A stretch of 64,000 nucleotides of DNA from Branchiostoma floridae (GCF_000003815.2 NC_049989.1:22500369-22564368); one strand, 5' to 3'; counted from the first letter of the stretch, positions 28,690 to 41,661 are shown. Numbers and translations: made by a program. The notes: generated from the letters alone by a model not told the origin.

Positions 28690-29405
28690 GGTAACTCGCT
28701 CGCGGAGATGGAGACTTGTAGCGCTCGTTCTGTGTGAGATACATGTTACACAGGGCTGGATACTTGTGGCGCTCGTTCTGTGTAAGATATGGGCGGTTTG
28801 TCCTGTATCTGTTACACAGGGCTGGAGACTTGTAGCGCTCGTTCTGTGTGAGATATGGGCGGCTTGTCCTGTATCTGTTACACAGGGCTGGAGACTTGTA
28901 GCGCTCGTTCTGTGTGAGATATGGGCGGCTTGTCCTGTATCTGTTACACAGGGCTGGAGACTTGTAGCGCTCGTTCTGTGTGAGATATGGGCGGCTTGTC
29001 CTGTACATGTTACACAGGGCTGGATACTTGTAGGGCTCGTTCTGTGTGAGATATGGGCGGCTTGTCCTGTACATGTTACGCAGGGCTGGATACTTGTAGC
29101 GCTCGTTCTGTGTGAGATATGGGCGGCTTGTCCTGTCCTGTACCTGTTACACAGGGCTGGATACTTGTGGCGCTCGTTCTGTGTGAGATATGGGCGGTTT
29201 GTCCTGTACCTGTTACACTGGGCTGGATACTTGTAGCGCTCGTTCTGTGTGAGATATGGGCGGTTTATCCTGTACCTGTTACATAGGGCTGGATACTTGT
29301 AGCGCTCGTTCTGTGTGAGATATGGGCGGCTTGTCCTGTACCTGTTACACAGGGCTGGATACTTGTGGCGTTCTGTGTGAGATATGGGCGGGTTGTCCTG
29401 TATCT
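28690..29405 (+). repeat. 66-bp tandem repeat, ~10 copies
   Basis: ACACAGGGCTGGATACTTGT, AGCGCTCGTTCTGTGTGAGA, TATGGGCGGCTTGTCCTGTA, TCTGTT. Because 66 is divisible by three, a 22-residue periodic frame stays open on both strands. No start context or splice sites support coding. Confidence 0.96.
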
Positions 29406-29689
29406 GTTAATACTTGTGGCCCTCATTCTTAATGACATATGGGCGGTTTGTCCCGTCCCTATTACACCGGGGCACGTTTCTCATTCTACAGGCAATATCA
29501 GGCTTGCATCGTTAGGCCGTTCTTCAGCACCAAACCTGTGTTTAACGGAGGCTGTAATATAATGTACGTGTGGCAGACCGCACTGGGTAAACGGTCAGCG
29601 CAACAGGAACATCCGTTAACGTCGTAGCAAATCTACAAGTAAAGAAGTCTCTTACAGACTCTTGAAATAAAAGAAATGACCAATATGAA

Positions 29690-29912
29690 CGGACACGGAC
29701 TTTGAACACTGAGCTTTCGCTCTACTAAAATGTTTTGTACCATGTATATGACCATATGTAGAGATATATGTTGATAGATTTAACAGGACTCTATGTAATC
29801 TGTATCTGGGTCATGTTTTGTCTGACTCTTAACCCCCTCATGACCTCAATGAGAGCGGCCTGGAGGCTGATTTGAGCTTCTCATGAATAAATAAAGGTTC
29901 AAACAAACCTAA
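29690..29912 (+). mobile_element. LINE 3' tail
   Basis: GCGGCCTGGAGGCTGATTTG then TTGAGCTTCTCATGAATAAA and TAAAGGTTCAAAC, a typical retroposon 3'UTR ending in short A-rich repeats. Confidence 0.55.
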
Positions 29913-30309
29913 AATACGCTAGCTAGAGGAAAATACTGGGGAGGATGGCCAATAAAGGATTTCATTGTGTTTTAAAAGCCAAAATATTCACCAAACACCA
30001 CACCATAGTTAAACTGTTAGACATAATTATAAACGGTGTAAAAATAAAAACCTACCTAGTAGGGATTGTCGTATCTCATTATGCATCGTCTATTGGGGAT
30101 AAGTTCATATTATAAATAACACAACGCAGTCTCTTGGCTGCCAAGGATTTCAATCAATAAATCGATCTATAAACAAGTCTATACCCTACTTTTGCCAAAT
30201 TCTACTAGACATAACCCCATAGGACGGTTTGGTGGTAGCTAACGTTAATGTATGTGTAGCGATGTGCGCAGGGCAAACCGCCGATTCAGCAGAATTCACG
30301 TCCGTACAA

Positions 30310-30470
30310 CAGTCATGTTCACCTTTCTCACACAAATTGTCCAAAATCTACGTTCACTTCTCTCACACAAATTATCCAAATTCTATGTTCACTTCTCTCA
30401 CACAAATTGTCCCAAATCTATGTTCACTTCTCTCTCAATAACTGTACAAAATCCATGTTTACTTCTATTC
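30310..30470 (+). repeat. 35-bp tandem repeat, 4 copies
   Basis: GTTCACTTCTCTCACACAAA plus TTGTCCAAAATCTA. Confidence 0.93.
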
Positions 30471-31058
30471 ATACAGCGACCATGTGTTTAAGAACACCAC
30501 AACTAAAGGAGTCAATAAACAATAAACAACTCTCTTCACCTCACCATGACTCCAAACGTAAGGCTCTCACTGCTGTAGGGAGGGGAGAGGTATGTGTTGC
30601 TTCGTTGACTCACGTACACATAAAGTCAGATGTTGATGTATGTACAGATTATACCTGTTTTCAGAGTCATTTTTAGTCACTGATAAAATTTAAAAAACAG
30701 TGGACTCTATCTGAAACGCCTGACTCGTTTGCGTGATGATTTATCCAGTTACTTGATGCATGTCCTAATGTCCTAACTGGGTGTCTCACCTTCGCCGATG
30801 TAACATGTATATGATGGATAACTGCGGTGTGAATGTCATCAAAACTACCATATGCCTTTAAAACCCGCCATTACACAGTCGTCACTGCTTCTCCCACAGC
30901 GTAAAACCGGCGGGGCATGCGCAGAATGCGGAATGAGGTATGCGGGTGAGCGGGCAGGGCTAACTGTTGCATCATCGCTGCACCATCGGCGTCCTCCCGG
31001 GGCGACTGATTATTCTGTTCCCATTTTTCCCCATTATTCTCCCATCGGTCGCTGTGTC

Positions 31059-31072
31059 TAATTAATGCAAAC
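31059..31072 (+). promoter_or_regulatory. Composite POU/homeodomain-like site
   Basis: TAATTAATGCAAAC combines TAATTA and ATGCAAA(C) in a GC-rich, apparently single-copy stretch (30890-31080). Motif match only. Confidence 0.3.
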
Positions 31073-31295
31073 GCAGTCAACAAGAATGGATATAACTTGA
31101 ATCATACTGCCAATAGCGTAGCAAAAGTTCCCCAAAGCTCAGGGAAAAGTCAGTTAGAAATCTAAAGTGACAGGCTAATCTGAATGATCTCTATACGCCC
31201 ACTTTCAGCAAAATCTGCTGTTTGGAGCTTTTTCGCGCAAACAAGAGCAGATTAAGCACATGATTCCATTCAAGTAGTGACTGACTTGACGTATG

Positions 31296-31765
31296 TCGGG
31301 TGTCACTCCTCCCCCGCCACCCGAACCACTGTGGCTACCCAGAAGTCCCTGTCCAGCATCGCCTTTCCCATGCAGTACGGCTCTAGTTCTGTGTCCCATC
31401 TATGTAGGTGAGGGGTGGTCTTCCGTGCCTCCCATTCCCTTGTGCTGCCATCCACAGAACTAGGCTGGACACTGCTACTTTGTTGTTCCTGTAGCAGCAT
31501 CCAGCAAACCTCAGTCGTCTAGCACGTGCTTTGTCTGACAGTTTTGGAAGTTCAGAGCATGACACTTTGTTGGCAATGTGTTGCTCCCAGCTTATGTTGT
31601 GTACACATCTCAGCATCCTTCTATACTATAGCACCCATCCAACTGTTTTTCCAGTTTCGCAGCCATACAAGAGTACAGACTCCTCTGTTGAAAGAAAGAG
31701 GCGTACTTTCAGCTTGCTTGACAGGTCTGACCTCCGTATCCAGACCTTGCTAATAATTCAGAAAT
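31296..31765 (-). mobile_element. RTE/CR1-type LINE pol remnant (RT C-terminus)
   Basis: Encodes, with stops and frameshifts, SSKLKVRLFLS then ESVLLYGCET, ISWEQHIANKVSCSELPKLS, DKARARRLRFAGCCYRNNKV, SLVLWMAAQGNGRHGRPPLT and DRDFWVATV. VLLYGCETW and RRLRFAGHCYR..LVLW...HG...RGRP are landmark patterns of the end of these polymerases. Clearly dead. Confidence 0.85.
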
Positions 31766-32375
31766 TACTTTCCCTACATCTCAGTCTTGGCCTTGGAGGC
31801 TCCGAAGTCGGGCGACACAAGAAGCAATTAAAGACGTTCAGCTGGATCGTTCCACAACCAGACACATCACATCTTTCTTCTCGCTGCCTGAAACAGCCAC
31901 ACAACTTTGATAATCTTGATTTCCTTTGTTTCCCCAGACTACCACTGTTTTACTTTACTTTTGTTGTGTTGAATATTAAGAGTACTTCCTTCTCATCTCT
32001 TTATGTATTGATTGTGACATATGTATGCTTTATTTTTTTCTGGAGGGCCAAATTACTGTAAGAGCCATACGCAGAGGAAGAAACAGTGCCCTAACCTGTC
32101 CCTCCTGTAGAAAAGATAGTATTCCTAACCCGACGCGCCCCTGATCTGCCACACTTTCCTGCCACACGGCCGATCCTTGGCGTGTTTCTTCTGCCTACAA
32201 AGTTTGTGAAGTCGTGGTCTATCTGTCTGTCGTGGCGGGAACAGGTTTGAGATGAAGAGGATGTGACGTTTATATTGTCAGAGGCCTTATCACCAGCCGC
32301 CCAGGTCTGCTGACGTGACACCGCTTCCCGGAGGGGGGGTACTGTCATTGGTATGCAGAGGGGGTCCCCGACATG

Positions 32376-32392
32376 GGGGGGGGGGGGGGGTG
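32376..32392 (+). repeat. Poly-G tract
   Basis: About 17 G in a row in a GC-rich context; it can form G-quadruplex-type structures. Confidence 0.9.
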
Positions 32393-32839
32393 CTGTTATT
32401 GGCATGCTGAAGGGATTGCCGGTGTGACGACGTCTGACTCGCCCCGTGTCAATGATTTTCCGCTAATCTTCAGCGGTGATATCTCCACCAATACATCACC
32501 GGCTGCCGCCACATGTACATATGCGCTGAGCGGACCCGATATGTTACCTGTGCTGTACCACGGAAGCAAAGAGGGATGGATTTTCTTCTCCTTTTTAATT
32601 CTAGAATGTTGGTAAAGGAAAAATGTCAAGACGCCCCATTCTCTGCAGTTAAAATTCTCTGCTTGTTAGTATAGGTTTAAGTTTGGAAATGAAAGAGAAA
32701 ACAGGCATGTGCTATAATTTACAAGAGAAAGAAATGGTAAAATGGAGAGCTCCCTAACCACAGTAGAAACTGCTTGAATACCGTTATTACGTGAAATGAA
32801 GATAGGTGGCTGTACATTGTTACTCAGCGCAGATATTTG

Positions 32840-33120
32840 CATCTTCGCACCGCCTTCCTTGAGTCAGTGGATTCTCAGGATCTACCTCCATCCGTTATTC
32901 AAATTCATGGCGCGTTGATCGTCCCGATTGCCGCGGAGTCTCCAAGGACGCGTGATTGATGCTGAGAGCGGCGGGCAGAGGGAGCCTCAGCGCCGCCGCC
33001 GGCCCGGGCAGGCTCTGATGACATTACCAGTCAGCGGGCGTGTCTGCCCACCATCTGATCCGCCGCCAGGGGACGCACAGGTGGAGGCGCAACAGATGCC
33101 GCGCGCCGCGCAGAGCAGGG
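32840..33120. promoter_or_regulatory. CpG-rich single-copy island
   Basis: GC-rich unique DNA with no recognisable exon, directly upstream of a minisatellite. Candidate regulatory DNA only. Confidence 0.25.
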
Positions 33121-33129
33121 GCGGGGAGC

Positions 33130-33385
33130 CGCGTCATGCGGGGGGAACGTGGGGAGACTGCGATCCTGGCGGGGAGGGTCGCGGGGAGGACCGCCACCCT
33201 AACGGGGGAAGGTCGGGGCAAATCTGCCACCCTGTCGGGAAAGAAACGTGAGGAGGACCGCCACCCTAACGGGAGAGGAACCTGGGGAGACTAGCGTGAA
33301 GGGGCGCGGGGAGGACCGCCACCCTGTGGGGAAAGAGACGTGTGAAATCCGCCACCCTGTCGGGAAAGGGCCGTTAGGGTACTGT
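33130..33385 (+). repeat. GC-rich ~37-bp degenerate minisatellite
   Basis: GGGGAGGACCGCCACCCTAA / CTGTCGGGAAAG units, about six copies. Confidence 0.85.
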
Positions 33386-34104
33386 CAACCCGTCGTGTAT
33401 CAGCGCAGAGAGAAAGCAATGAGGAACTGTCAACCCGAAACGTTTTCTTTACCGCTGAACTAAAGGAACCCAGCGACAGTCCGACCTGTTGCAACCATCT
33501 TGACAAAAATAGCGAGGACTCGGCATCAATCGATTTGGAAGCTGACGCTATTGTGTCGGGTGCATCGCGGGCGAGGGCGGCAGTCGTGAAGCTGACATAT
33601 TCTGGAGTCGACACGAAACGTACGTTTGGTGCCAGGATACAGACAGCAGGCTGGGGAACAACTCTCACTCCTGGAGTCTGGAGTAACCTTGCTGCCTACC
33701 AGGGTAGACCCAACAGGCTACAGCAAACTCACGGCGACAAGGCAGCAGCAACAGCCTACCGTTCGTGTAAGTACATCCGTATCGCCTGTTATTAGCGAGC
33801 TGAAAGGAGAGTTTCTTAACGTCTCCGTCATACCTTAAGCATGTCCGTCATGTTTATTTCTGTACTAACAGGTGTTTCTACATATGCTGTATCTGCGCTC
33901 CGTTTCATTTGGTTTACAGGTATGCTTTGGTAGGTTCCGAAATCGGCAAAGAATTCCGATAACCCTGTAGCGGGATTTTATCGAAAGCGGCTGAGAAATG
34001 CCGGTGCTTATTTCTGCCCGAATAAAGGCTGTTCTTCTCGCCTTCGAGCTCCGTTCCGAAGAATATTGATCCGGTTCAGGTTTGTGCGACAAATCTTTCC
34101 GTCA

Positions 34105-34790
34105 CGTCTCAGTAACAGGGAATTCAGCACCTTGGCTACACCTTGGTGCTAAAGTGGCAGGGAATTCAGCACCTCGGGCAGCGACTTAAGAACCTCGGAC
34201 AGGAATTCAGCACCTCGGGCAGAGCCTGTTGCTAAAGCGGCAGGGAATTTAGCACCTCGGGCAGGATATAAGCACCTCGGGTAGCGCCTGTTGCTAAAGC
34301 TACAGGTGTTCAGCTCCTCGGGCTTAAGCTACAGGTGTTCAGCACCTCGGGCTTAAGCTAAAGGTAGCGCCTGTTGCTAAAGCTACATGTATTCAGCACC
34401 TCGGGCTAAAGCTACATGTATTCAGCACCTCGGGCTAAAGCTACAGGTATTCAGCACCTCGGGCTTAAGCTACAGGTGTTCAGCACCTCGGGCTAAAGCA
34501 ACATGTATTCAGCACCTCTGGCTAAAGCTACAGGTATTCAGCACCTCGGGCTAAAGCTACAGTTATTCAGCACCTCGGGCTAAAGCTACATGTATTCAGC
34601 ACCTCGGGCTAAAGCTACAGGTATTCAGAACCTCGGGCTTAAGCTACAGGTATTCAGCACCTCGGGCTTAAGCTACAGGTATTCAGAACCTCGGGCTTAA
34701 GCTACAGGTATTCAGCACCTCGGGCTTAAGCTACAGGTATTCAGCACCTTGGGCTAAAGCTACAGGTACCCAGCACCTCGGGCAGCTCGC
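34105..34790 (+). repeat. 29-bp tandem repeat, ~22 copies
   Basis: GCTACAGGTATTCAGCACCT plus CGGGCTAAA. The first units are longer and more degenerate. Confidence 0.96.
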
Positions 34791-34959
34791 GGCTCTTCCG
34801 GTGCCTCTAACTTTTCCCCAAAACGTCACGTTGGTAAAAAAAACGCGCGAAGAGGCGCCTGGTTATCTGCACGCTTGTGTGGCTATAATCCTTCCTGTCG
34901 TGCTGCAGTCAGAAGCCGGGGTTTATAAGATATTAGCGGTTTCCGCGCTCCCCGCCGTG

Positions 34960-35290
34960 CCCGAGCCGCCCCGATCCGCGCTGAGCCGGCCTCTGTTGGT
35001 ACAACATGTCACGGTTTAACGCCGCTTCATTTCTTACAGATTTTCGGGGCCATAAAGTTGGCATCCAGCGCCAGTTAACCCGCTCCACAAAGCGGTACTT
35101 TCTCCCCGGTTCATTAGGCAGCGCGGATCGAAGTCCCGAGGGGGTCCGTATTGACGGGCGCGCTTTGTGCCGCACTTTCGGCTCGTCAGCCCTCCAGAAT
35201 CGGGATTAGTCAGGAAGTTGTCCGTTTTTATCAAGGCGGCAGCAGGAACCACTAAATCACTGCAGAGGAATGCCGACTAATCAGCCTGTC
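34960..35290. promoter_or_regulatory. GC-rich single-copy island (candidate cis-regulatory)
   Basis: Unique, CpG-rich DNA with words such as AACCGGTT-like and TTTTTATCAAGG, without repeats or splice signals. Inferred only from composition and isolation within a gene-poor, repeat-rich tract. Confidence 0.3.
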
Positions 35291-35325
35291 ACCGATAAAA
35301 CGCTCTCTGTGTGCATCGCGCTACT

Positions 35326-35555
35326 TTGCCTTTGGAACCTTGTTATTCGCCATGCGAACGGCCAATTTGGCAAGCATAAGTAGTAAGTGCGTGTGCTTGC
35401 TGTGGAAAACCCCATGGAGATATTTGTATGTCGTTTCGAAGGAAAGGCGAGGAAAGCATGCCATCTAAAGCGTTCTTCCCTGTAAAACTGCAGTCCGTTC
35501 CTGTAATGAATGATCTTTATTTGCATGTTCCTGCCCATGTGGGCTAAATGCAGCA
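35326..35555. mobile_element. Dispersed repeat copy A
   Basis: TTGCCTTTGGAACCTTGTTA, then GCCAATTTGGCAA and AAAACCCCATGGAGATATTT. A diverged copy is at 41662-41900, and part is tandemly duplicated at 35906-36185. Confidence 0.75.
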
Positions 35556-35905
35556 AATCCCATAATGGGATACTAATTGTAAAGACTAAGTGCTATAACA
35601 TGTAGTATTACAATTGAATAAACAATACATCTGCAACTAAGCTATCACTATATCTAACGTTTACATGACTCTTCCCTTTTCTTAAAACATGTGTATACGA
35701 ACTCACAGAGTTTGTGTTGTACAAAGTTGTCTGTGGTTGTCATTATATGTACAAACAGGTTGTCTCTTTACATCGTGTATCTACTACATTCAGAGCACTG
35801 AAAAAAGAGTTGCGCATATCATTGTATAAAGGACACTCTAATATAAAATGGACTTCATTCTCTACACGGTTGGAGTTACAAAGTGTACAGAGTCTATTAT
35901 TCGGG

Positions 35906-36185
35906 ACCACAGTAGTAGGTGCGTGTGCTTGCTGTAGAAAACCCCATGGAGATATTTGTATGCCGTTTCAACGGAGAAGCGACAAAAGCATGCCATCTCC
36001 AGTGTCCCTCCCTATAAAACTGCAGTTCGTTCCTGTAATACCACAGTAGTAAGTGCGTGTGCTTGCTGTGGAAAACCCCATGGAGATATTTGTATGCCGT
36101 TTCAACGGAGAAGCGACAAAAGCATGCCATCTCCAGTGTCCCTCCCTATAAAACAACAGTTCGTTCCTGTAATACCACAGCTAGA
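35906..36185. repeat. Two ~130-bp tandem copies of part of the dispersed repeat
   Basis: GTGCGTGTGCTTGCTGTGGA through CTCCAGTGTCCCTCCCTATA occurs twice, nearly identically, and matches 35386-35510. Confidence 0.92.
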
Positions 36186-36481
36186 AGCCCTGCATAGGAA
36201 CGCAGACTAATCAGTTTGTTAGTGCAGTAAAGGCTGCAGAGTTGTCCCAGAAGGACCGTTATTGTACACACAGAAATCCATAGCTCGGAGACGAAGGTTC
36301 TGCCTCGCTCAGATTTCCTGCGCCCCAAATTGGTCCCGGTGGGGCCGTTTTCCGCCTGGCGCGTAGCGGGACCGGAATTAGCCGTTTAAACGCGCTTTTC
36401 TCGGCAAACTTATAACGCTTTACTCTGCAATCTTACAACGTTTTTCTCTGCAATCTTACAACACAGGCGAGCCGTCTCGTG

Positions 36482-36800
36482 GCGCCGTGTTGGTGTAGCA
36501 ATTAGGGTGCTTGGCCAGGGACCCAGAGGTCATGGTTCAAGGTCCCTGACAATCATCGATGTTAGTCATTGTGAAAGGCACGAATTTTGTCACTTCGCTC
36601 AGGTGAAAATGAGTACTTAGCTTCGGATAGGGACGTCCCTTGGATAGGGCGTTAGATGAAGGTCCCGTGTCTGAGGAGAGCCCCCTCCCCAGCACTCCAG
36701 GAAGAATAGAGTTAGATGAGTATATTGTACAGTCTAATGGAGATCGAAACGTAAAAGAGCCCACCGCACTTATCGAAAAGAGTATGGGTCCTCTCCGGTG
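36482..36800 (+). mobile_element. tRNA-derived SINE
   Basis: Head GGTGTAGCAATTAGGGTGCT with B-box-like GGTTCAAGGTCC, then GTGAAAGGCACG and GAAAATGAGTACTTAGCTTC, the same body order as the other SINEs. Confidence 0.75.
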
Positions 36801-38015
36801 TAAGTGGATCTATTGAATCTGTCCGAATATGCATCTTGTACTCTTCTGTACCTGGTATGTATATGTTAAGTCGTGAGATGATTTATCGGGTTTACAATAC
36901 AATACAAACAAAAGATTCTCCCGGCACACGAGCGCGTCGCTTCAGGATCAGCGAACAGTGACAGAAGAGTGGTGGGATGTGACGATGATGAAATGCCGGA
37001 TTATCCGGGGTTTCCGGTTTAAGGCTTGTCTTTCTTCGGTGTTTGCAAAATACACGACGCATAACCTGTTGCGGGGATAACACCACATACATCACCATTC
37101 CTGTAAACATTAAACTCCGGGAATGGAGAAATAGGAGCATTAAAGTCAGCAATGAACGGTCCCCAGGCTTATGGAGCTGCCGTAAACACCCGACACAAAT
37201 TATATGTATCTTTGTTATACCTACAGGTGAAATAAAGATGCGATATTCGCGCAATAAATAAAGGAGCTGAGAGACGCGCGCGGAATTCTAATTGGGTTGG
37301 ATCGTTTCAGAGAAGGATGGAGACAAGAAGAGTATAAAAGGTTAGTATGAGATTATTAAAGGCGCATAACCCGTCTGGCGTGCTGCCTGGTGCTGAAAGG
37401 ATCCTTCGGTGGAAGCGATTCTACAAGCAAAGGCGCGATGGAGTAAACCGCGGGCTGCACGGTGGGGAGTAAGTCTAGTGGCAAGAAATGTCGACTTAAA
37501 AATTTTCAGGATCTAGTTTGAAACACCTGACACGCCCCAATGTTTTGTTATATCAGGGAAGGCATGTTACAGTCGTTCACTCGTTCGGCTGAGGTAAAAT
37601 TGAGTACTCAGGGCAAAGCAGGAGCTTCTGTGTTTGAGGAGAGCTACACCAAGAGACACAACACTTGTGGAAATTAATAGGCGTTCCCGGGGTGAGTTGT
37701 TGTACCCTTAGAGTCTGGTCTGCTGATTGGCCTCTAGAAAAGGTGATGCTTACTTATTAAGACTCACATCCTGTCGTTAAAAGGTAATAGTCACCCGTTA
37801 TGTCAATCCTTCACAGATGTGGCAAATATTGATAGATAAATGTAGACAAAGATAGGAGAGAGACAGCGTTACCGCTTCTATCCGGTAAGCCTGGGGTGAC
37901 ACGGCATATTTATAGCTCTGCTTGTCTTCGCGATCACAAACGAAGATAAACTGCCCTGTTAGAACCGATCAATTATCTGATGATAGGAGAGGTGGGGCGT
38001 TTCATTTCTCGCTGC
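36800..38015. other. Intergenic, no gene seen
   Basis: Mostly single-copy. A SINE-body fragment GAGGTAAAATTGAGTACTCA occurs near 37590. Neither strand shows convincing exons. Confidence 0.45.
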
Positions 38016-38020
38016 CTCTA

Positions 38021-41000
38021 GAGATATCAGACCCAACATGTGGTTCCAGCTGACCACGCTTCCAGAGGTATCAGACCCAACATGTGGTTCCAGCAAACCA
38101 CGCTTCCAGAGGTATCAGACCCAACATGTGGTTCCAGCAAACCACGCTTACAGAGATATCAGACCCAACTTGTGGTTCCAGCAAACCACGCTTCCAGAGG
38201 TATCAGACCCAACATGTGGTTCCAGCAAACCACGCTTCCAGAGGTATCAGACCCAACATGTGGTTCCAGCAAACCACGCTTCCAGACATATCAGACACAA
38301 CATGTGGTTCCAGCAAACCACGCTTCCAGAGATATCAGACCCAACATGTGGTTCCAGCAAACCACGCTTACAGAGATATCAGACCCAACTTGTGGTTCCA
38401 GCAAACCACGCTTACAGAGATATCAGACCCAACTTGTGGTTCCAGCAAACCACGCTTCCAGAGATATCAGACCCAACATGTGGTTCCAGCAAACCACGCT
38501 TCCAGAGATATCAGACTCAACATGTGGTTCCACCAAACCACGCTTCCAGAGATATCAGACCCAACATGTGGTTCCAGCAAACCACGCTTCCAGAGATATC
38601 AGACCCAACATGTGGTTCCAGCAAACCACGCTTCCAGAGATATCAGACACAACATGTGGTTCCAGCAAACCACGCTTCCAGAGATATCAGACCCAACATG
38701 TGGTTCCAGCAAACCACGCTTCCAGAGATAGGAGACACAACATATGGTTCAAGCAAACCACGCTTCCAGAGATATCAGACACAACATGTGGTTCCAGTAA
38801 ACCACGCTTACAGAGATATCAGACACAACATGTGGTTCCAGCAAACCACGCTTCCAGAGATATCAGACCCAACATGTGGTTCCAGCAAACCACGCTTACA
38901 GAGATATCAGACCCAACATGTGGTTCCAGCAAACCACGCTTCCAGAGATATCAGACACAACATGTGGTTCCAGCAAACCACGCTTACAGAGATATCAGAC
39001 ACAACATGTGGTTCCGGTAAACCATGCTTCTAGAGATATCAGACCCAACATGTGGTTCCAGTAAACCACGCTTACAGAGATATCAGACCCAACATGTGGT
39101 TCCAGTAAACCACGCTTCCAGAGATATCAGACACAACATGTGGTTCCAGCAAACCACGCTTCCAGAGATATCAGACCCAACATGTGGTTCCAGCAAACCA
39201 CGCTTCCAGAGATATCAGACACAACATGTGGTTCCAGCAAACCACGCTTCCAGAGATATCAGACCCAACATGTGGTTCCAGCAAACCACGCTTCCAGAGA
39301 TAGGAGACACAACAAGTGGTTCCAGCAAACTACGCTCCCAGAGATATCAGATAATATGTGGCTTCAGCAAACCACGCTTCCAGAGATATCAGACCCAACA
39401 TGTGGTTCCAGCAAACCACGCTTACAGAGATATCAGACCCAACATGTGGCTTCAGCAAACCACGCTTCCAGAGACATCAGACCCAACATGTGGTTCCAGC
39501 AAACCACGCTTCCAGAAATATCAGACCCAACATGTGGTTCCAGCGAACCATGTTTCCAGAGATATCAGACCCAACATGTGGTTCCAGCAAACCACGCGTC
39601 CAGAGATATCAGACCCAACATGTGGTTCCAGCCAACCACGCGTCCAGAGATATCAGACCCAACATGTGGTTCCAGCAAACCATGTTTCCAGAGATATCAG
39701 ACCAAACATGTGGTTCCAGCGAACCACGCTTCCAGAGATATCAGACCCAACTTGTGGTTCCAGCAAACCACGCTTCCAGAGATATCAGACCAAATATGTG
39801 GTTCCAGCAAACCACGTTTCCAGAGATATCAGACCCAACATGTGGTTCCACAATCCACGCTTCCAGAGATATCAGACCCAACATGTGGTTCCACAATCCA
39901 CGCTTCCAGAGATATCAGACACAATATGTGGTTCCAGCAAACCACGCTTCCAGAGATATCAGACCCAACATGTGGGTCCCGCAAACCACGCTTCCAGAGA
40001 TATCAGACCCCACATGTGGGTCCCGGAAACCACGCTTTCAGAGATATCAGACCCAACATGTGGTTCCAGCAAACCACGATTCCAGAGATATCAGACCCAA
40101 CATGTGGTTCCAGTAAACCACGCTTCCAGAGATATCAGACCCAACATGTGGTTCCAGCAAACCACGCTTCCAGAGATATCAGACCCAACATATGGTTCAA
40201 GCAAACCACGCTTCCAGAGATATCAGACACAACATGTGGTTCCAGTAAACCACGCTTACAGAGATATCAGACACAACATGTGGTTCCAGCAAACCACGCT
40301 TCCAGAGATATCAGACCCAACATGTGGTTCCAGCAAACCACGCTTACAGAGATATCAGACCCAACATGTGGTTCCAGCAAACCACGCTTCCAGAGATATC
40401 AGACACAACATGTGGTTCCAGCAAACCACGCTTACAGAGATATCAGACACAACATGTGGTTCCGGTAAACCATGTTTCTAGAAATATCAGACCCAACATG
40501 TGGTTCCAGTAAACCACGCTTACAGAGATATCAGACCCAACATGTGGTTCCAGTAAACCACGCTTCCAGAGATATCAGACACAACATGTGGTTCCAGCAA
40601 ACCACGCTTACAGAGATATCAGACACAACATGTGGTTCCAGCAAGCCACGCTTCCAGAGATATCAGACCCAACATGTGGTTCCAGCAAGCCACGATTCCA
40701 GAGATATCAGACCCAACATGTGGTTCCAGTAAACCACGCTTCCAGAGATATCAGACCCAACATGTGGTTCCAGCAAGCCACGCTTCCAGAGATATCAGAC
40801 CCAACATGTGGTTCCAGCAAGCCACGATTCCAGAGATATCAGACCCAACATGTGGTTCCAGCGAACCACGCTCCCAGAGATATCAGACCCAACATGTGGT
40901 TCCAGCGAACCACGCTCCCAGAGATATCAGATCCAACATGTGGTTCCAGCAAACCACTCTTCCAGAGATATCAGACCCAACATGTGGTTCCAGCAAACCA

Positions 41001-41600
41001 CGCTTCCAGAGATATCAGACCAAATATGTGGTTCCAGCAAACCACGCTTCCAGAGATATCAGACCCAACATGTGGTTCCAGCAAACCACGCTTCCAGAAA
41101 TATCAGACCCAACATGTGGTTCCAGCAAACCACGCTTACAGAGATATCAGACACAACATGTGGTTCCAGCAAACCACGCTTCCAGAGATATCAGACCCAA
41201 CATATGGTTCCAGCAAACCACGCTTACAGACATATCAGACACAACATGTGGTTCCAGCAAACCACGCTTCCAGAGATATCAGACCCAACATGTGGTTCCA
41301 ACAAACCACGCTTCCAGATATATCAGACCCAACATGTGGTTCCAGAAAACCACGCTTCCAGAGATATCAGACCCAACATGTGGCTTTAGTAAACCACGCT
41401 TCCAGAGATATCAGACCCAACATGTGGTTCCAGCGAACCACGCTTCCAGACATATCAAACCCAACATGTGGTTTCAGCAAACCACGCTTCCAGAGATATC
41501 AGACACAACATGTGGTTCCAGTGAACCACGCTTTCAGCCAGAGATACTGATCAGACCAAACATGTTGTTCCAGCAAACCACGCTTACATAGATATCAAAA
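38021..41600 (+). repeat. 44-bp satellite, ~81 copies (3.6 kb)
   Basis: The monomer reads AGAGATATCAGACCCAACA, then TGTGGTTCCAGCAAACCACG, then CTTCC. Most units differ at one to three positions. GTGGTT..CCAGCA..AACCAC in every unit is an inverted repeat. All three plus frames stay open because the monomer lacks stop words, so the 200-485 codon frames are not genes. A block starting at 38741 recurs at 40189 (offset 1448, about 33 units). Confidence 0.97.
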
Positions 41601-41661
41601 CAAACCTGTGGTTTTACAAAACCATGCTCAAACACAATCCTCCCGGCGCCCCATGTACCAT

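Noticed and set aside
26180-29405. Regularly spaced repeats resembling CRISPR arrays
   Set aside because: The units are head-to-tail without unique spacers, and the DNA is clearly eukaryotic.
31531-32061. Plus-strand 176-codon frame
   Set aside because: Largely antisense to a LINE polymerase remnant.
38038-41591. Very long plus-strand open frames (up to 485 codons) in three phases
   Set aside because: All three frames are open simultaneously across a 44-bp satellite; there are no splice sites, unique domains or frame preference.
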